This document shows positions 13,104 to 20,444 of a DNA stretch of 25,076 nt, piece after piece; positions within the stretch are counted from its first letter, which is position 1; every line of letters starts with the position of its first letter. A program made the translations under genes and the position numbers. The notes beneath the pieces are model-generated. The model saw only the letters and a program-made list of their open reading frames with translations. It ran no database searches and was not told the DNA's origin. Origin of the DNA: SIG673 sp964570105 (GTDB lineage Bacteria > Bacillota > Clostridia > Oscillospirales > CAG-272); NCBI GenBank assembly GCA_964570105.1, contig CAZMWM010000016.1, positions 1 to 25,076 on the forward strand. The letters are read 5' to 3'.

Positions 13104-15468
13104 CGAAGCCCTCCCATTCGTCATATCCGCACTTGTTTATATACCCGAGGTATTCCGTATAGTCGATATCCTTGATGTTGGTCATATAGTGATTGCTTCC
13201 GTAGCTCTCTCCGTTCTTCCAAGCTATGTGGTAGAACTTCTTTTCGCCCTCTTCTATCGGAACGTTCGCTATCACCTCGGAGCTGTCGGGGGAGACGGTG
13301 TATTCTCCGCAAGCAACGACCTTTCCGCTTCCAAGCTCGGTGACTGCGTACTCGAAGGTCTGAGCCTTTTCTCCGTCATTTACCGCGTGCAGGGGCAAAA
13401 CGTGACCTTTTGGCTCGTCGAACATAAGGCACAGCGTAGCTTGGGAACGCTTTATGTAATTGTATGCAAGCTTCTTTGTGAAGTAATAATCGACCACGGC
13501 ATCGGATATCTGCGGCCAACCGTCCATCAGATTCCACCAGATTATACCCGTGCGTCTCCACTTGGACAGCCTGAAACGCTCGATGAAGTATTTCTTGGCT
13601 TCCGCTTGAGATATCTGACTTGCTCTTGAAAAATCGTCAAGAGTGCACGGCACGGAGCTGCCGAAGAGCGTCGTGACCTGATCTGCCATCAGTCTTATCC
13701 TGTAAACGTAAGCCGCGTTCTTTGCGGTCTCCTGCGCGGTCGCGTGGGCAAGCCACTCATCGTTATCTATTCCGCTCCAATCCTCCGAATTGCGTGCTGT
13801 CAAAAGCTTTTCGGGAGTCAAATAGCGCTTGAGCGAGGAGGGTGAGGGGCAACCGTGATATCCGGTCTCGGAGGCAAAATGGCATACGCTGTTGGCGTAA
13901 TAATTGCCTTTGAAATAGTCGCGCGGTCCCCAAAGATGGTCCTCGGATATGTTGTGTCCGCCGTTCTTGAACGCTTCCTCGTCGATGTACGGGGATGAGG
14001 GGATGTACGGACGGTAGTGATCGAGCTTGTCGAGTACGTCGGGGATGACCTTTCTTGTGACCTTGAACACCTTGTTTGGATCGCGCATCATTCCTCCCGG
14101 CGCAGATCCACAACTGTCGTTCTCGTTGTCACCCGCCCAAAGCACGATGGATGCGTGACCTCTGAGACGCTTTACGATCGTTTCGACCTCGTTTTCTATC
14201 TTTTTGCAGAATAGCCCATCCTGAGGATAGGAGCCGCAAGCCATCATAAAATCCTGCCAGATCATTATTCCGTCACGGTCGCAATAGTCGTACAGCCGGT
14301 CGTCCTCGTACACTCCGCCGCCCCAGATACGGATGATATTGCATCCGATGTCCGAGAGCATCGGAAGTATCTTCGGTATCCGCTCGGCATCTCTCGAGTG
14401 AAGAGCGTCTGCCGGTACCCAATTGCTTCCCATCGCAAATACGGGCTTTCCGTTTATGATAAATCTGAAATCTCCGTTGCCCTGCTCATCCGTGACGGAT
14501 GTGCGTATAAGCTTTACCGTGCGGATACCGAGCGTTTTTTTGCAAACGTCCACGGTCTTGCCGTTACGGTAGAGCGTCAGGGTAACGTCGTAAAGCTCTG
14601 CCGCTCCCATATTTCTCGGCCACCAAAATCTGACGTCGGTGCAGTTTATCTGTACGTTTCCGCCGGTGTTCCACAGTCTGCTCTTCCAATGAATCTCGGA
14701 GTCGCCGCAGACGCCGCAAAGCTCCATTTCATACTCGGATATATCGTCTCCGAGAACATCAACGTTGTAATTCAGATTGAGTATCGCAGTTTTCTTCTCT
14801 ACGTTTATATTGCACGTGTTGATACATACGTCGTCCTCGGAAAAGCCTTCCGCCTTCCGCTCGCGGAGCGTAAGAGGTCTCCATATACCGCCGGATACCA
14901 TACGCGGCATTATATCCCACGAATACATATGTGCCGCTTTTCTTATGTAGAGCGACTCGAAATTGTACGGCAGAGCGGAATTGCTCGGATGTATACGGTA
15001 TGCTCTTGCCGCTATCACCGCAGGGGTTATGTGCACGACAAGCTCATTTTCTCCGACAAGGAGCGCTCCGCCGTTACCGATGATATGGGGTATGAGCATA
15101 TTATCCGTTTCGCCGATAAGCTTGCCGTTGAGGAATATCTCGGCTACGGTATCAAGTCCCTCAAAGCAAAATTCCGCTTCGTTCATCTTCTCCTCCGCGC
15201 GGAAATGCTTTACGTAGAACATATGCAGGTATTCGCAGGATCGGTCAAGGGGATTTAAGGCATAAAAGGGATCGCCGATGACGCCCGAGCGGAAAAGATC
15301 GATTTCAAGATTTCCGGGGACGGTGGCAGAAACGTTGTCGTAGCATCTTTCAACAAGCTCCGCTTCCGTCTTTGGTACAGCTCCGCTTTGTCTGTTGTCG
15401 TGGCAAAGACGCTCGTTTTTTACGTAGTACAGACGCCAATCCGTATCGCAGAGAGATATTTTTTTCAT
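13096..15468 (-). CDS. GH2 family glycosidase, beta-mannosidase-like
   Basis: This 790-aa protein has the GH2 domain order: a sugar-binding jelly roll (about 1-190), an immunoglobulin-like domain (about 210-320), a TIM barrel (about 325-650) and a C-terminal beta region. The barrel has mannosidase features: RIWGGGVYEDDRLYDYCDR and IMIWQDFMMACGSYP, the acid/base Glu449 in LWAGDNEND (most relatives read GNNEN), and the nucleophile Glu534 in FASETGYHGCPS. It probably removes beta-mannosyl residues from imported mannan or N-glycan oligosaccharides, since no signal peptide is visible. The ATG at 15468 has GAAAGG 8 bases upstream; a GTG at 15477 is in frame but lies next to the ribosome site. It lies about 57 bp after the transaldolase gene and overlaps the ROK kinase start. 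Confidence 0.93.
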   Translation of the reverse strand: MKKISLCDTDWRLYYVKNERLCHDNRQSGAVPKTEAELVERCYDNVSATVPGNLEIDLFRSGVIGDPFYALNPLDRSCEYLHMFYVKHFRAEEKMNEAEFCFEGLDTVAEIFLNGKLIGETDNMLIPHIIGNGGALLVGENELVVHITPAVIAARAYRIHPSNSALPYNFESLYIRKAAHMYSWDIMPRMVSGGIWRPLTLRERKAEGFSEDDVCINTCNINVEKKTAILNLNYNVDVLGDDISEYEMELCGVCGDSEIHWKSRLWNTGGNVQINCTDVRFWWPRNMGAAELYDVTLTLYRNGKTVDVCKKTLGIRTVKLIRTSVTDEQGNGDFRFIINGKPVFAMGSNWVPADALHSRDAERIPKILPMLSDIGCNIIRIWGGGVYEDDRLYDYCDRDGIMIWQDFMMACGSYPQDGLFCKKIENEVETIVKRLRGHASIVLWAGDNENDSCGSAPGGMMRDPNKVFKVTRKVIPDVLDKLDHYRPYIPSSPYIDEEAFKNGGHNISEDHLWGPRDYFKGNYYANSVCHFASETGYHGCPSPSSLKRYLTPEKLLTARNSEDWSGIDNDEWLAHATAQETAKNAAYVYRIRLMADQVTTLFGSSVPCTLDDFSRASQISQAEAKKYFIERFRLSKWRRTGIIWWNLMDGWPQISDAVVDYYFTKKLAYNYIKRSQATLCLMFDEPKGHVLPLHAVNDGEKAQTFEYAVTELGSGKVVACGEYTVSPDSSEVIANVPIEEGEKKFYHIAWKNGESYGSNHYMTNIKDIDYTEYLGYINKCGYDEWEGFDE

Positions 15469-15525
15469 ACGTAGCACCTTTCGGGATATTTTTATTTTTA
15501 TACGGTCGCGGCGGGTGTGGGAGGC

Positions 15526-16173
15526 TTACTTTCCGAAGGCGGCATTCCAATCCTTCATAAATCTTTCGATCCCGGCATCCGTAAGCGGGTGATCGAGCAT
15601 CTGCATCAGCACCTTGTACGGCACGGTCGCGATGTCCGCTCCGTTCTCGGCGGATTCCTCGACGTCCTGAGGGCTTCTGATGCTTGCGGAGATGATCTCG
15701 CACGGGATACCGTGGATATCAAATATCGTCGCTATATCGCGTATCAGCTTCTGACCGTCGGAGGAGATATCGTTAAGCCTGCCGACGAAGGGACTGACAA
15801 ACGACGCTCCGGCTCTTGCGGCGAGCAGAGCCTGAGACGGGCTGAAGATCAGGGTGACGTTCGTCCGTATGCCCTTTGCGGCAAGGCGTTTTACTGCCTT
15901 AAGTCCCTCTTTGGTTATCGGTATCTTTATCACGATGTTCTTGTTTATGGCGGTGAGCTTTTCCGCCTCTCTTACCATTCCGTCCGCGCTGTCCGCGACG
16001 ACCTCGGCGCTTATCGGTCCGTCAACGATCTTACATATCTCGCCGATGACCTCTTCAAATATCTTGCCTTCCTTGGCTATAAGCGACGGGTTGGTGGTGA
16101 CTCCGCAGATGATACCAAGCTCGTTCGCCTCGCGTATCTCATCCACGTTTGCGGTATCAATAAAAAGTTTCAT
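15526..16173 (-). CDS. Transaldolase, short TalC/YwjH type
   Basis: This 215-aa single-domain TIM-barrel aldolase is the length of the short transaldolase/fructose-6-phosphate aldolase group. Markers are MKLFIDTAN with Asp6, GVTTNPSLIAKEG, the Schiff-base Lys83 in VIKIPIT, TNVTLIFSPSQALLAARAGA, SPFVGRLNDI, and a C-terminal HPLTDAGIERFMKDW. The overall pattern is close to Bacillus YwjH, which is a true transaldolase exchanging dihydroxyacetone units between fructose 6-phosphate and erythrose 4-phosphate to form sedoheptulose 7-phosphate. It is first in the glycan operon, 56 bases downstream of the -10 box of a minus-strand promoter. An AAAGG site lies about 12 bases before the ATG. Together with the GmhA-like isomerase it points to sugar-phosphate or heptulose-phosphate handling. 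Confidence 0.93.
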   Translation of the reverse strand: MKLFIDTANVDEIREANELGIICGVTTNPSLIAKEGKIFEEVIGEICKIVDGPISAEVVADSADGMVREAEKLTAINKNIVIKIPITKEGLKAVKRLAAKGIRTNVTLIFSPSQALLAARAGASFVSPFVGRLNDISSDGQKLIRDIATIFDIHGIPCEIISASIRSPQDVEESAENGADIATVPYKVLMQMLDHPLTDAGIERFMKDWNAAFGK

Positions 16174-16228
16174 ATCAGTTTTCGACCTTTCCGCTGTTAC
16201 GGCTCACGGCTCAACAGCTTATGCTTCA

Positions 16229-16257
16229 ATTTTAACCGAAAAACGTGCGTTTGTCAA
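16229..16257 (-). promoter_or_regulatory. Promoter of the transaldolase-GH2-ROK-SIS-GH127 operon
   Basis: On the minus strand TTGACA (16252-16257) and TAAAAT (16229-16234) are separated by 17 bp, about 55 bases before the transaldolase start. Its -35 box is 42 bp from the -35 box of the divergent luxS promoter, so a regulator bound between them could affect both. Confidence 0.82.
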
Positions 16258-16299
16258 TACCGTAAGTGAGGAATTTTCAGTATTTTTTCAAGATGCTTA

Positions 16300-16327
16300 T
16301 TGACATTTCGATTTTTTACTGTATAAT
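16300..16327 (+). promoter_or_regulatory. Promoter of the luxS-pfs-araC operon
   Basis: TTGACA (16300-16305) and TATAAT (16322-16327) have a 16-bp spacer. The short leader contains a small dyad, GACC-TTC-GGTC, at about 16340-16350, just before the ribosome site. Confidence 0.85.
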
Positions 16328-16368
16328 TGTAATCAGGCAGACCTTCGGTCGGAAAAGGAGCTTGTAAA

Positions 16369-16839
16369 ATGGAAGAAAAGATAGTTGGGATAAAGAGCTT
16401 TCAGGTGGATCACCGCACCCTTAAGGAAGGGATATATATATCGCGGACGGACAGAGGTGTCGTTACCTACGATATGCGCACACGCAGACCGAACGCCGGG
16501 GATTATATGGATAACGTGACTATGCACACCTTTGAGCATATGTTCGCGACGTATATCCGCAATTCGGCTATTTCCGAGGACGTGATATATTTCGGTCCGA
16601 TGGGGTGCCAGACCGGGTTTTATCTGCTCGTTTCGGAGCGTATCCCGCCGCAGACCGTATATGATGTGAGCGTCTCGGTGCTTGAGAAGATGATCTCTCA
16701 CGTCGGCGAGGTGTTCGGCGCGAGCGAGGCGGAATGCGGCAATTACCGTTCTCTTGAGCTTGCGTCCGCCAAAAGGGAAGCGGAAAGATATCTCGCGATA
16801 CTGAAAAAGGATCCGAGACCGGATCTCAAATACGAATAA
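16369..16839 (+). CDS. luxS: S-ribosylhomocysteine lyase LuxS
   Basis: This 156-aa metalloenzyme cleaves S-ribosylhomocysteine to homocysteine and DPD, the precursor of autoinducer-2. The metal ligands are His53 and His57 in HTFEH and Cys123 in AECGNY. Glu56 is the general base, and Cys80 in GPMGCQTGFYL is the second catalytic Cys. That motif usually reads GCRTG, so an Arg is replaced by Gln. Length and order match the family. AAAGGAG lies about 8 bases before the ATG. It is the first gene of an operon with the nucleosidase that makes its substrate, so the pair completes the two-step route from SAH to homocysteine. A 7-bp dyad (GTCGGTC-A-GACCGAC) lies in the 33-bp gap to the next gene. Confidence 0.97.
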   Translation: MEEKIVGIKSFQVDHRTLKEGIYISRTDRGVVTYDMRTRRPNAGDYMDNVTMHTFEHMFATYIRNSAISEDVIYFGPMGCQTGFYLLVSERIPPQTVYDVSVSVLEKMISHVGEVFGASEAECGNYRSLELASAKREAERYLAILKKDPRPDLKYE

Positions 16840-16872
16840 GTCGGTCAGACCGACGGAAGGAGCGATACGGAA

Positions 16873-17568
16873 ATGTTGGGACTGATAGGAGCTATGCAGC
16901 TTGAGCTTGACGGGATAAGAGCAAGGATGACGGACAAGACGTCCGTGACCGTCAGCGGAATAGAATATGTCAGCGGAAAGCTCGAGGGGGTGGATACGGT
17001 AACGGCGGTATGCGGTATCGGAAAGGTATTTGCGGCTATCTGCACGCAAACGATGATACTGCACTTCAGACCGGATACCGTGATAAATACCGGAGTTGCC
17101 GGAGCTGTGTCGGAGAAGCTGAGCATAGGCGACGTCGTGGTGGCGGACAGGGTGGTACAGCACGATATGGATACCTCTCCGCTCGGAGATCCCGTCGGTA
17201 TGATATCGGGGATAAATCGCGTGTTTTTCGATACCGATCCTGCGGTGTCGCGGAAGCTTGGCGATATACTTGAAGGTTTCGGCGTGCATACCGTCAGCGG
17301 TACCGTCGCGACCGGAGATCAGTTCATCTGCTCCTCCGAGAAGAAAAAATATCTTGCCGAGACGTTCGGTGCCGTGTCGTGCGAGATGGAAGCCGGAAGC
17401 ATAGGGCACGTATGCACGGTAAATTCCGTTCCGTTCGCGATACTTCGCGCCATATCGGATAACGCCGACGAAGGAGCGGTGTCCGATTATCCGAGCTTTG
17501 CCCGTTCCGCGGCTGAAGGATACGTGCGTACGGTCACCTGCTTTGCGGCATCGCTCGGCGGAAGATGA
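16873..17568 (+). CDS. mtnN: 5'-methylthioadenosine/S-adenosylhomocysteine nucleosidase (MTAN, Pfs)
   Basis: This 231-aa cytoplasmic nucleosidase removes adenine from SAH and MTA, giving S-ribosylhomocysteine for LuxS. It has the family fold and active site: Glu11 near the N-terminus (GLIGAMQLELD), NTGVAGAVS at about 72-80, Glu173 in CEMEAGSIGHV that contacts the ribose, and Asp196 in RAISDNAD as the general acid. The length matches E. coli Pfs. GGAAGGAG lies about 8 bases before the ATG. The gene follows luxS by 33 bp, and its stop overlaps the araC start by 4 bases (ATGA), so all three proteins are probably made from one transcript. Confidence 0.96.
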   Translation: MLGLIGAMQLELDGIRARMTDKTSVTVSGIEYVSGKLEGVDTVTAVCGIGKVFAAICTQTMILHFRPDTVINTGVAGAVSEKLSIGDVVVADRVVQHDMDTSPLGDPVGMISGINRVFFDTDPAVSRKLGDILEGFGVHTVSGTVATGDQFICSSEKKKYLAETFGAVSCEMEAGSIGHVCTVNSVPFAILRAISDNADEGAVSDYPSFARSAAEGYVRTVTCFAASLGGR

Positions 17569-18419
17569 AGCGTTACAGAGCGGAGGATTATATCGCCGAC
17601 GGTGACAGCATAGGTATATTCTTTTCCGCGGAAAGACACGACGAGCCGCTCCATTCTCACGATTTTATCGAGGTCATATACATCGTTTCGGGCGAAGCGG
17701 AGCACTCCATCGACGGGGAGATATATAAGGTGGAACGGGGCGACGTGCTGTTTATAAATTACGGTTGCCTGCATTCGTTCAGCTCGAAGGACGGCTTTTC
17801 GCACTATAATATCTGCTTTTCGCCCGAGACCGTGGGAAGCTCGATGATAACTCCGGAAAACGCCCCTGCTATGCTTTCTCTGACCGCCTTCAACGAGCTT
17901 CGGCGCGACAGAAGCTGCGGCAGGATAGGCTTTTACGGCTCGGAGCGAGGAGAGATAGAGCAACTGCTCTCGAATATGGAAAGAGAGAGCCGCGAGGGCT
18001 TACCGTACGGCAAAAAGCTTATAGAGAGCTATATGAGCGTGCTTATGACCAAGCTCCTTCGAAAGACGGTGATGGGAAACGACGTCTCGGAGGGCGGCAT
18101 CTGGGAGGAGCTTCGCGAGTATATAGACGCCAATCTCGACGGAGAGCTGACGCTTTCCGCGCTTGCAAGCAAGAGCTTTTACAACCCGTCGTATTTCAGC
18201 CGCGCGTTTAAACAGAAGTTCGGGACGCCGTTTACGGAATACGTCACCAAGAAGAGGCTTGGGCTTGCGCTGGAGCTTCTCGAGCGCGATGATATACAGC
18301 TTGAGCGCATAGCGGAGAGATGCGGTTTTCCGGACAGGAGCGCGTTCTACCACGCGTTTTTGAAATATATGGGGGCTTCGCCATCCGAATACCGCAAAAG
18401 GGCGGCGTTAAAAAAGTAA
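17565..18419 (+). CDS. AraC family regulator with N-terminal cupin domain
   Basis: This 284-aa regulator has an N-terminal cupin sensor (about 10-90, with LHSHDFIEVIYIVSGEAEHS and a VERGDVLFIN turn) and two C-terminal AraC helix-turn-helix units (about 185-280). The latter show LSALASKSFYNPSYFSRAFK and GFPDRSAFYHAFLKYMGASPSEYRK, the usual AraC signature. Such proteins mostly respond to sugars or glycosides and activate neighbouring catabolic genes. Its ATG overlaps the MTAN stop by 4 bases, so it is translationally coupled to an AI-2 precursor operon. Plausible targets are the divergent glycan operon, its own operon, or the ADP-ribosylglycohydrolase family gene just downstream. This is inference from position. 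A terminator follows at 18439-18470. Confidence 0.92.
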   Translation: MKRYRAEDYIADGDSIGIFFSAERHDEPLHSHDFIEVIYIVSGEAEHSIDGEIYKVERGDVLFINYGCLHSFSSKDGFSHYNICFSPETVGSSMITPENAPAMLSLTAFNELRRDRSCGRIGFYGSERGEIEQLLSNMERESREGLPYGKKLIESYMSVLMTKLLRKTVMGNDVSEGGIWEELREYIDANLDGELTLSALASKSFYNPSYFSRAFKQKFGTPFTEYVTKKRLGLALELLERDDIQLERIAERCGFPDRSAFYHAFLKYMGASPSEYRKRAALKK

Positions 18420-18438
18420 AAAAATCACACGTTCACGT

Positions 18439-18470
18439 AAAAACACCGTCTTGCGCCGACGGTGTTTTTC
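18439..18470 (+). terminator. Terminator of the luxS-pfs-araC operon
   Basis: A perfect 12-bp stem, AAAAACACCGTC/GACGGTGTTTTT (18439-18450 with 18458-18469), with a 7-base loop starts 20 bp after the araC stop. The A- and T-rich arms make it work in either direction. Confidence 0.9.
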
Positions 18471-18479
18471 GTGTATAAT
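18451..18479 (+). promoter_or_regulatory. Promoter of the ADP-ribosylglycohydrolase family gene, nested in the terminator
   Basis: TATAAT (18474-18479) lies 17 bp after TTGCGC (18451-18456), which forms the loop of the upstream terminator. The -10 box is a perfect match and the -35 box matches at three positions. The start codon is 50 bp downstream of the -10 box. Confidence 0.65.
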
Positions 18480-18529
18480 GAGACCGTACGCGGCGATAGC
18501 TCCGCGAACGGAAAGGGAGGAACTTCAAT

Positions 18530-20026
18530 ATGGATATCAAGCTTGACCGTAAGCTCTACAAGGACAAGGTATACGCCTGCTGGATAGGTAAGAACATCGG
18601 CGGAACCATGGGTACCCCTTACGAGGGACAAAGAAAGATGCACGACATCAAGGGATTTGTGACTGCTCCGAACGTCGTTCTGCCAAATGACGACCTCGAT
18701 CTTCAGCTGGTGTGGCTCATGGCTCTCGAACAGCAAGGCTCAAGGGCTATAACCTCATCTCTGCTTGGAGAATATTGGCTGTCGTTCATCTCACCTCATT
18801 GGAACGAATACGGAATAGGTAAGGGAAATATGCGCGCAGGGTTGGTGCCGCCGCTTTCCGGTGATTACGAAAATTCCTGGAGAAATTCGAACGGAGCGTG
18901 GATAAGGACCGAGATATGGGCGTCCGTTGCTCCCGGTGTTCCCGACGTTGCGGCAAGATATGCGATAGAGGACGCGGTGGTCGATCACGGAGCCGGAGAG
19001 GGCACGTTTGCCGCGGCGTTCGTTGCCGCTATGCAGTCCGCCGCATTCGTTATCCGCGATCTCAGACGCTGTATCGAGATAGGACTTGCCGCGATTCCCG
19101 ACGACAGCAGGATGGCTAAGAGCGTAAGGCTCGCTATGGCACTGTATGACGGGGGCAAGACGTGGCAAGAAGCAAGGAATGCCGTGTTTGAAGCGAACGC
19201 CGACCTCGGTGACGGTTGGTTTGAAGCGCCTTCCAACGTTACGTACGCGGTCATAGGTCTGCTTTGGGGCGAGGGAGACTTCAAGAAGTCTATGATCATC
19301 GCTATAAACTGCGGAGACGATACGGACTGCACGGGTGCTACGGTCGGATCCACCTTGGGCATACTTTACGGTACGGCAGGCATTCCGAACGATTGGAGAG
19401 ATCATATAGGCGACGATATAGTCACGCTCTCTATCTGTCACGGAAATAACGGCAGATCTCTTCCCAAGACCTGCACCGAGCTTATGGACAGGGTGGTAGC
19501 GCTTGCTCCCTCCGTGCTTTATGCACATAACGTCGACCATTGGGGCGATGGCAGACATCTTCCCTTGAGAGTGGAGCTTGCCGACAGTGAGGAGATACCC
19601 GAGGGTGCGGAAGAGACATTCATAAAGCGTGTCGAATGCGTCGTGAAATCGGCGAACGAAACGCTCAAGCCTTACTCTATGGATTTCAACTCCACCTATA
19701 TCAAGGCTCGCCTTACGCTTGACAGAGCGCCGGATATCGCTCCGATGGGAGAGATAAAGGCTCATCTGTCGCTCCAAAACAAGTGCTCGTTCGAAAATCA
19801 ACCTCATCCGTTGAGCCTTCGCTGGATACTTCCCGAGGGCTTCAGCGTTGAGGGCAAGAGATCGGTGATGCTTCCCGAGTTTACTCCGCACAGCCACGGA
19901 GACACTTATCTTGACTTCACACTGAAGGCAGGAGAGACGGTGGATGCCGTCAACCGCGTGGTGCTCGAGCTTGATCCGATAGGCAGACATCAGCCGATGT
20001 ATATCTCCTTCGTTTTGCTCGGTTGA
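18530..20026 (+). CDS. ADP-ribosylglycohydrolase (DraG-like) family protein with C-terminal beta domain
   Basis: This 498-aa protein has the all-helical ADP-ribosylglycohydrolase fold in residues about 8-335. The paired acidic motifs that bind two Mg ions are NDDLD (53-57, where DraG has a TDDT-type motif) and CGDDTDCTGATVG (261-273). ACWIGKNIGGTMGTPYEG near the N-terminus matches the family opening. Residues about 340-498 look like a beta-sandwich that DraG lacks. Members with this extra domain and the NDDLD variant are common in carbohydrate loci of gut bacteria, so the substrate may be a glycoside or nucleoside-type N- or O-glycoside and not ADP-ribosylated protein. No signal peptide is seen. 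AGGGAGGA lies 8 bases before the ATG. It has its own promoter and terminator and lies next to the AraC regulator gene. Confidence 0.88.
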   Translation: MDIKLDRKLYKDKVYACWIGKNIGGTMGTPYEGQRKMHDIKGFVTAPNVVLPNDDLDLQLVWLMALEQQGSRAITSSLLGEYWLSFISPHWNEYGIGKGNMRAGLVPPLSGDYENSWRNSNGAWIRTEIWASVAPGVPDVAARYAIEDAVVDHGAGEGTFAAAFVAAMQSAAFVIRDLRRCIEIGLAAIPDDSRMAKSVRLAMALYDGGKTWQEARNAVFEANADLGDGWFEAPSNVTYAVIGLLWGEGDFKKSMIIAINCGDDTDCTGATVGSTLGILYGTAGIPNDWRDHIGDDIVTLSICHGNNGRSLPKTCTELMDRVVALAPSVLYAHNVDHWGDGRHLPLRVELADSEEIPEGAEETFIKRVECVVKSANETLKPYSMDFNSTYIKARLTLDRAPDIAPMGEIKAHLSLQNKCSFENQPHPLSLRWILPEGFSVEGKRSVMLPEFTPHSHGDTYLDFTLKAGETVDAVNRVVLELDPIGRHQPMYISFVLLG

Positions 20027-20074
20027 GTAACGGCGGAAAGATATTCTCCCACGCGCTTCCTAAAATAATATTTC

Positions 20075-20106
20075 AAAAAAGCTCTTCCTTTACGAAGGGC
20101 TTTTTT
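20075..20106 (+). terminator. Terminator after the ADP-ribosylglycohydrolase family gene
   Basis: A 13-bp stem with one G-U pair (20075-20087 with 20094-20106) and loop CTTTAC has six T residues in its 3' arm. It starts 49 bp after the stop codon, and the A/T-rich arms suggest bidirectional function. Confidence 0.88.
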
Positions 20107-20166
20107 GAGCTTGCGCGGTGGCTCGTGTACGCCGTGTGTACGCGGTCACGAAATTTTGAAAAAATA

Positions 20167-20195
20167 TTGACAAAACAAAAAATATCTGATATAAT
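20167..20195 (+). promoter_or_regulatory. Promoter of the secreted orphan protein gene
   Basis: TTGACA (20167-20172) and TATAAT (20190-20195) have a 17-bp spacer; both are exact consensus boxes. The gene starts 249 bp downstream, so the leader is unusually long. TATAATGAGACCG here is identical to the sequence at 18474-18486. Confidence 0.87.
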
Positions 20196-20444
20196 GAGAC
20201 CGAAGAGTAAATATTTCATCATACCGATATGCAACGGATACCAAGCCTTTTCGAAAGTGAAGCCTGAGAGACCGTATGCGCACGATGGGTATTGAGACGG
20301 TCAAGGCATGAGAAGAGCTTGCGTGTTCGGCGCGAGGTGTTCTTGTGCTTTTTTGTTTTCACGCTATTCGTAGAAATACGGAGAGGATGCGCTCAGCGGA
20401 ACGGTGTCGGGATCTGTGACGCCTTTCGCGGAAAGGAAGGTCAT

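Larger units (their letters stand above)
20027..20444 (+). other. Intergenic region with terminator, promoter and long structured leader
   Basis: No gene is supported. It holds the terminator at 20075-20106, a promoter at 20167-20195, and about 240 bases of leader before the next start codon. In the leader, 20262-20265 pairs with 20304-20307 and 20270-20275 with 20297-20302 (GACCGT/ACGGTC), leaving a 21-base loop. A second hairpin at 20311-20344 has core CTTGCG/CGCGAG and an outer AGAA/TTCT helix, and T-rich sequence (TTTTTT at 20349-20354) follows. This layout could be an attenuator or riboswitch-like element, but I cannot match it to a known class. A 12-codon frame from ATG at 20230 lacks a ribosome site. 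Confidence 0.5.

Noticed and set aside
16333..17409. A 358-codon open frame antisense to luxS and the MTAN gene
   Set aside because: It spans two unmistakable genes and their gap on the opposite strand, with no ribosome site or motif.
18791..19990. A 399-codon open frame on the minus strand, antisense to the ADP-ribosylglycohydrolase family gene
   Set aside because: Low-complexity, His/Arg/Tyr-rich translation with no motif or ribosome site; it mirrors the codon use of the plus-strand gene.
20230..20268. Leader peptide of 12 codons starting ATGCAACGG
   Set aside because: No ribosome binding site and no run of regulatory codons.
20262..20307. TPP riboswitch, suggested by CCTGAGAGACCG
   Set aside because: The second conserved half (CCTGAUCUGGAUAAUGCCAGCG-like region) is absent, and the downstream gene is not thiamine related.
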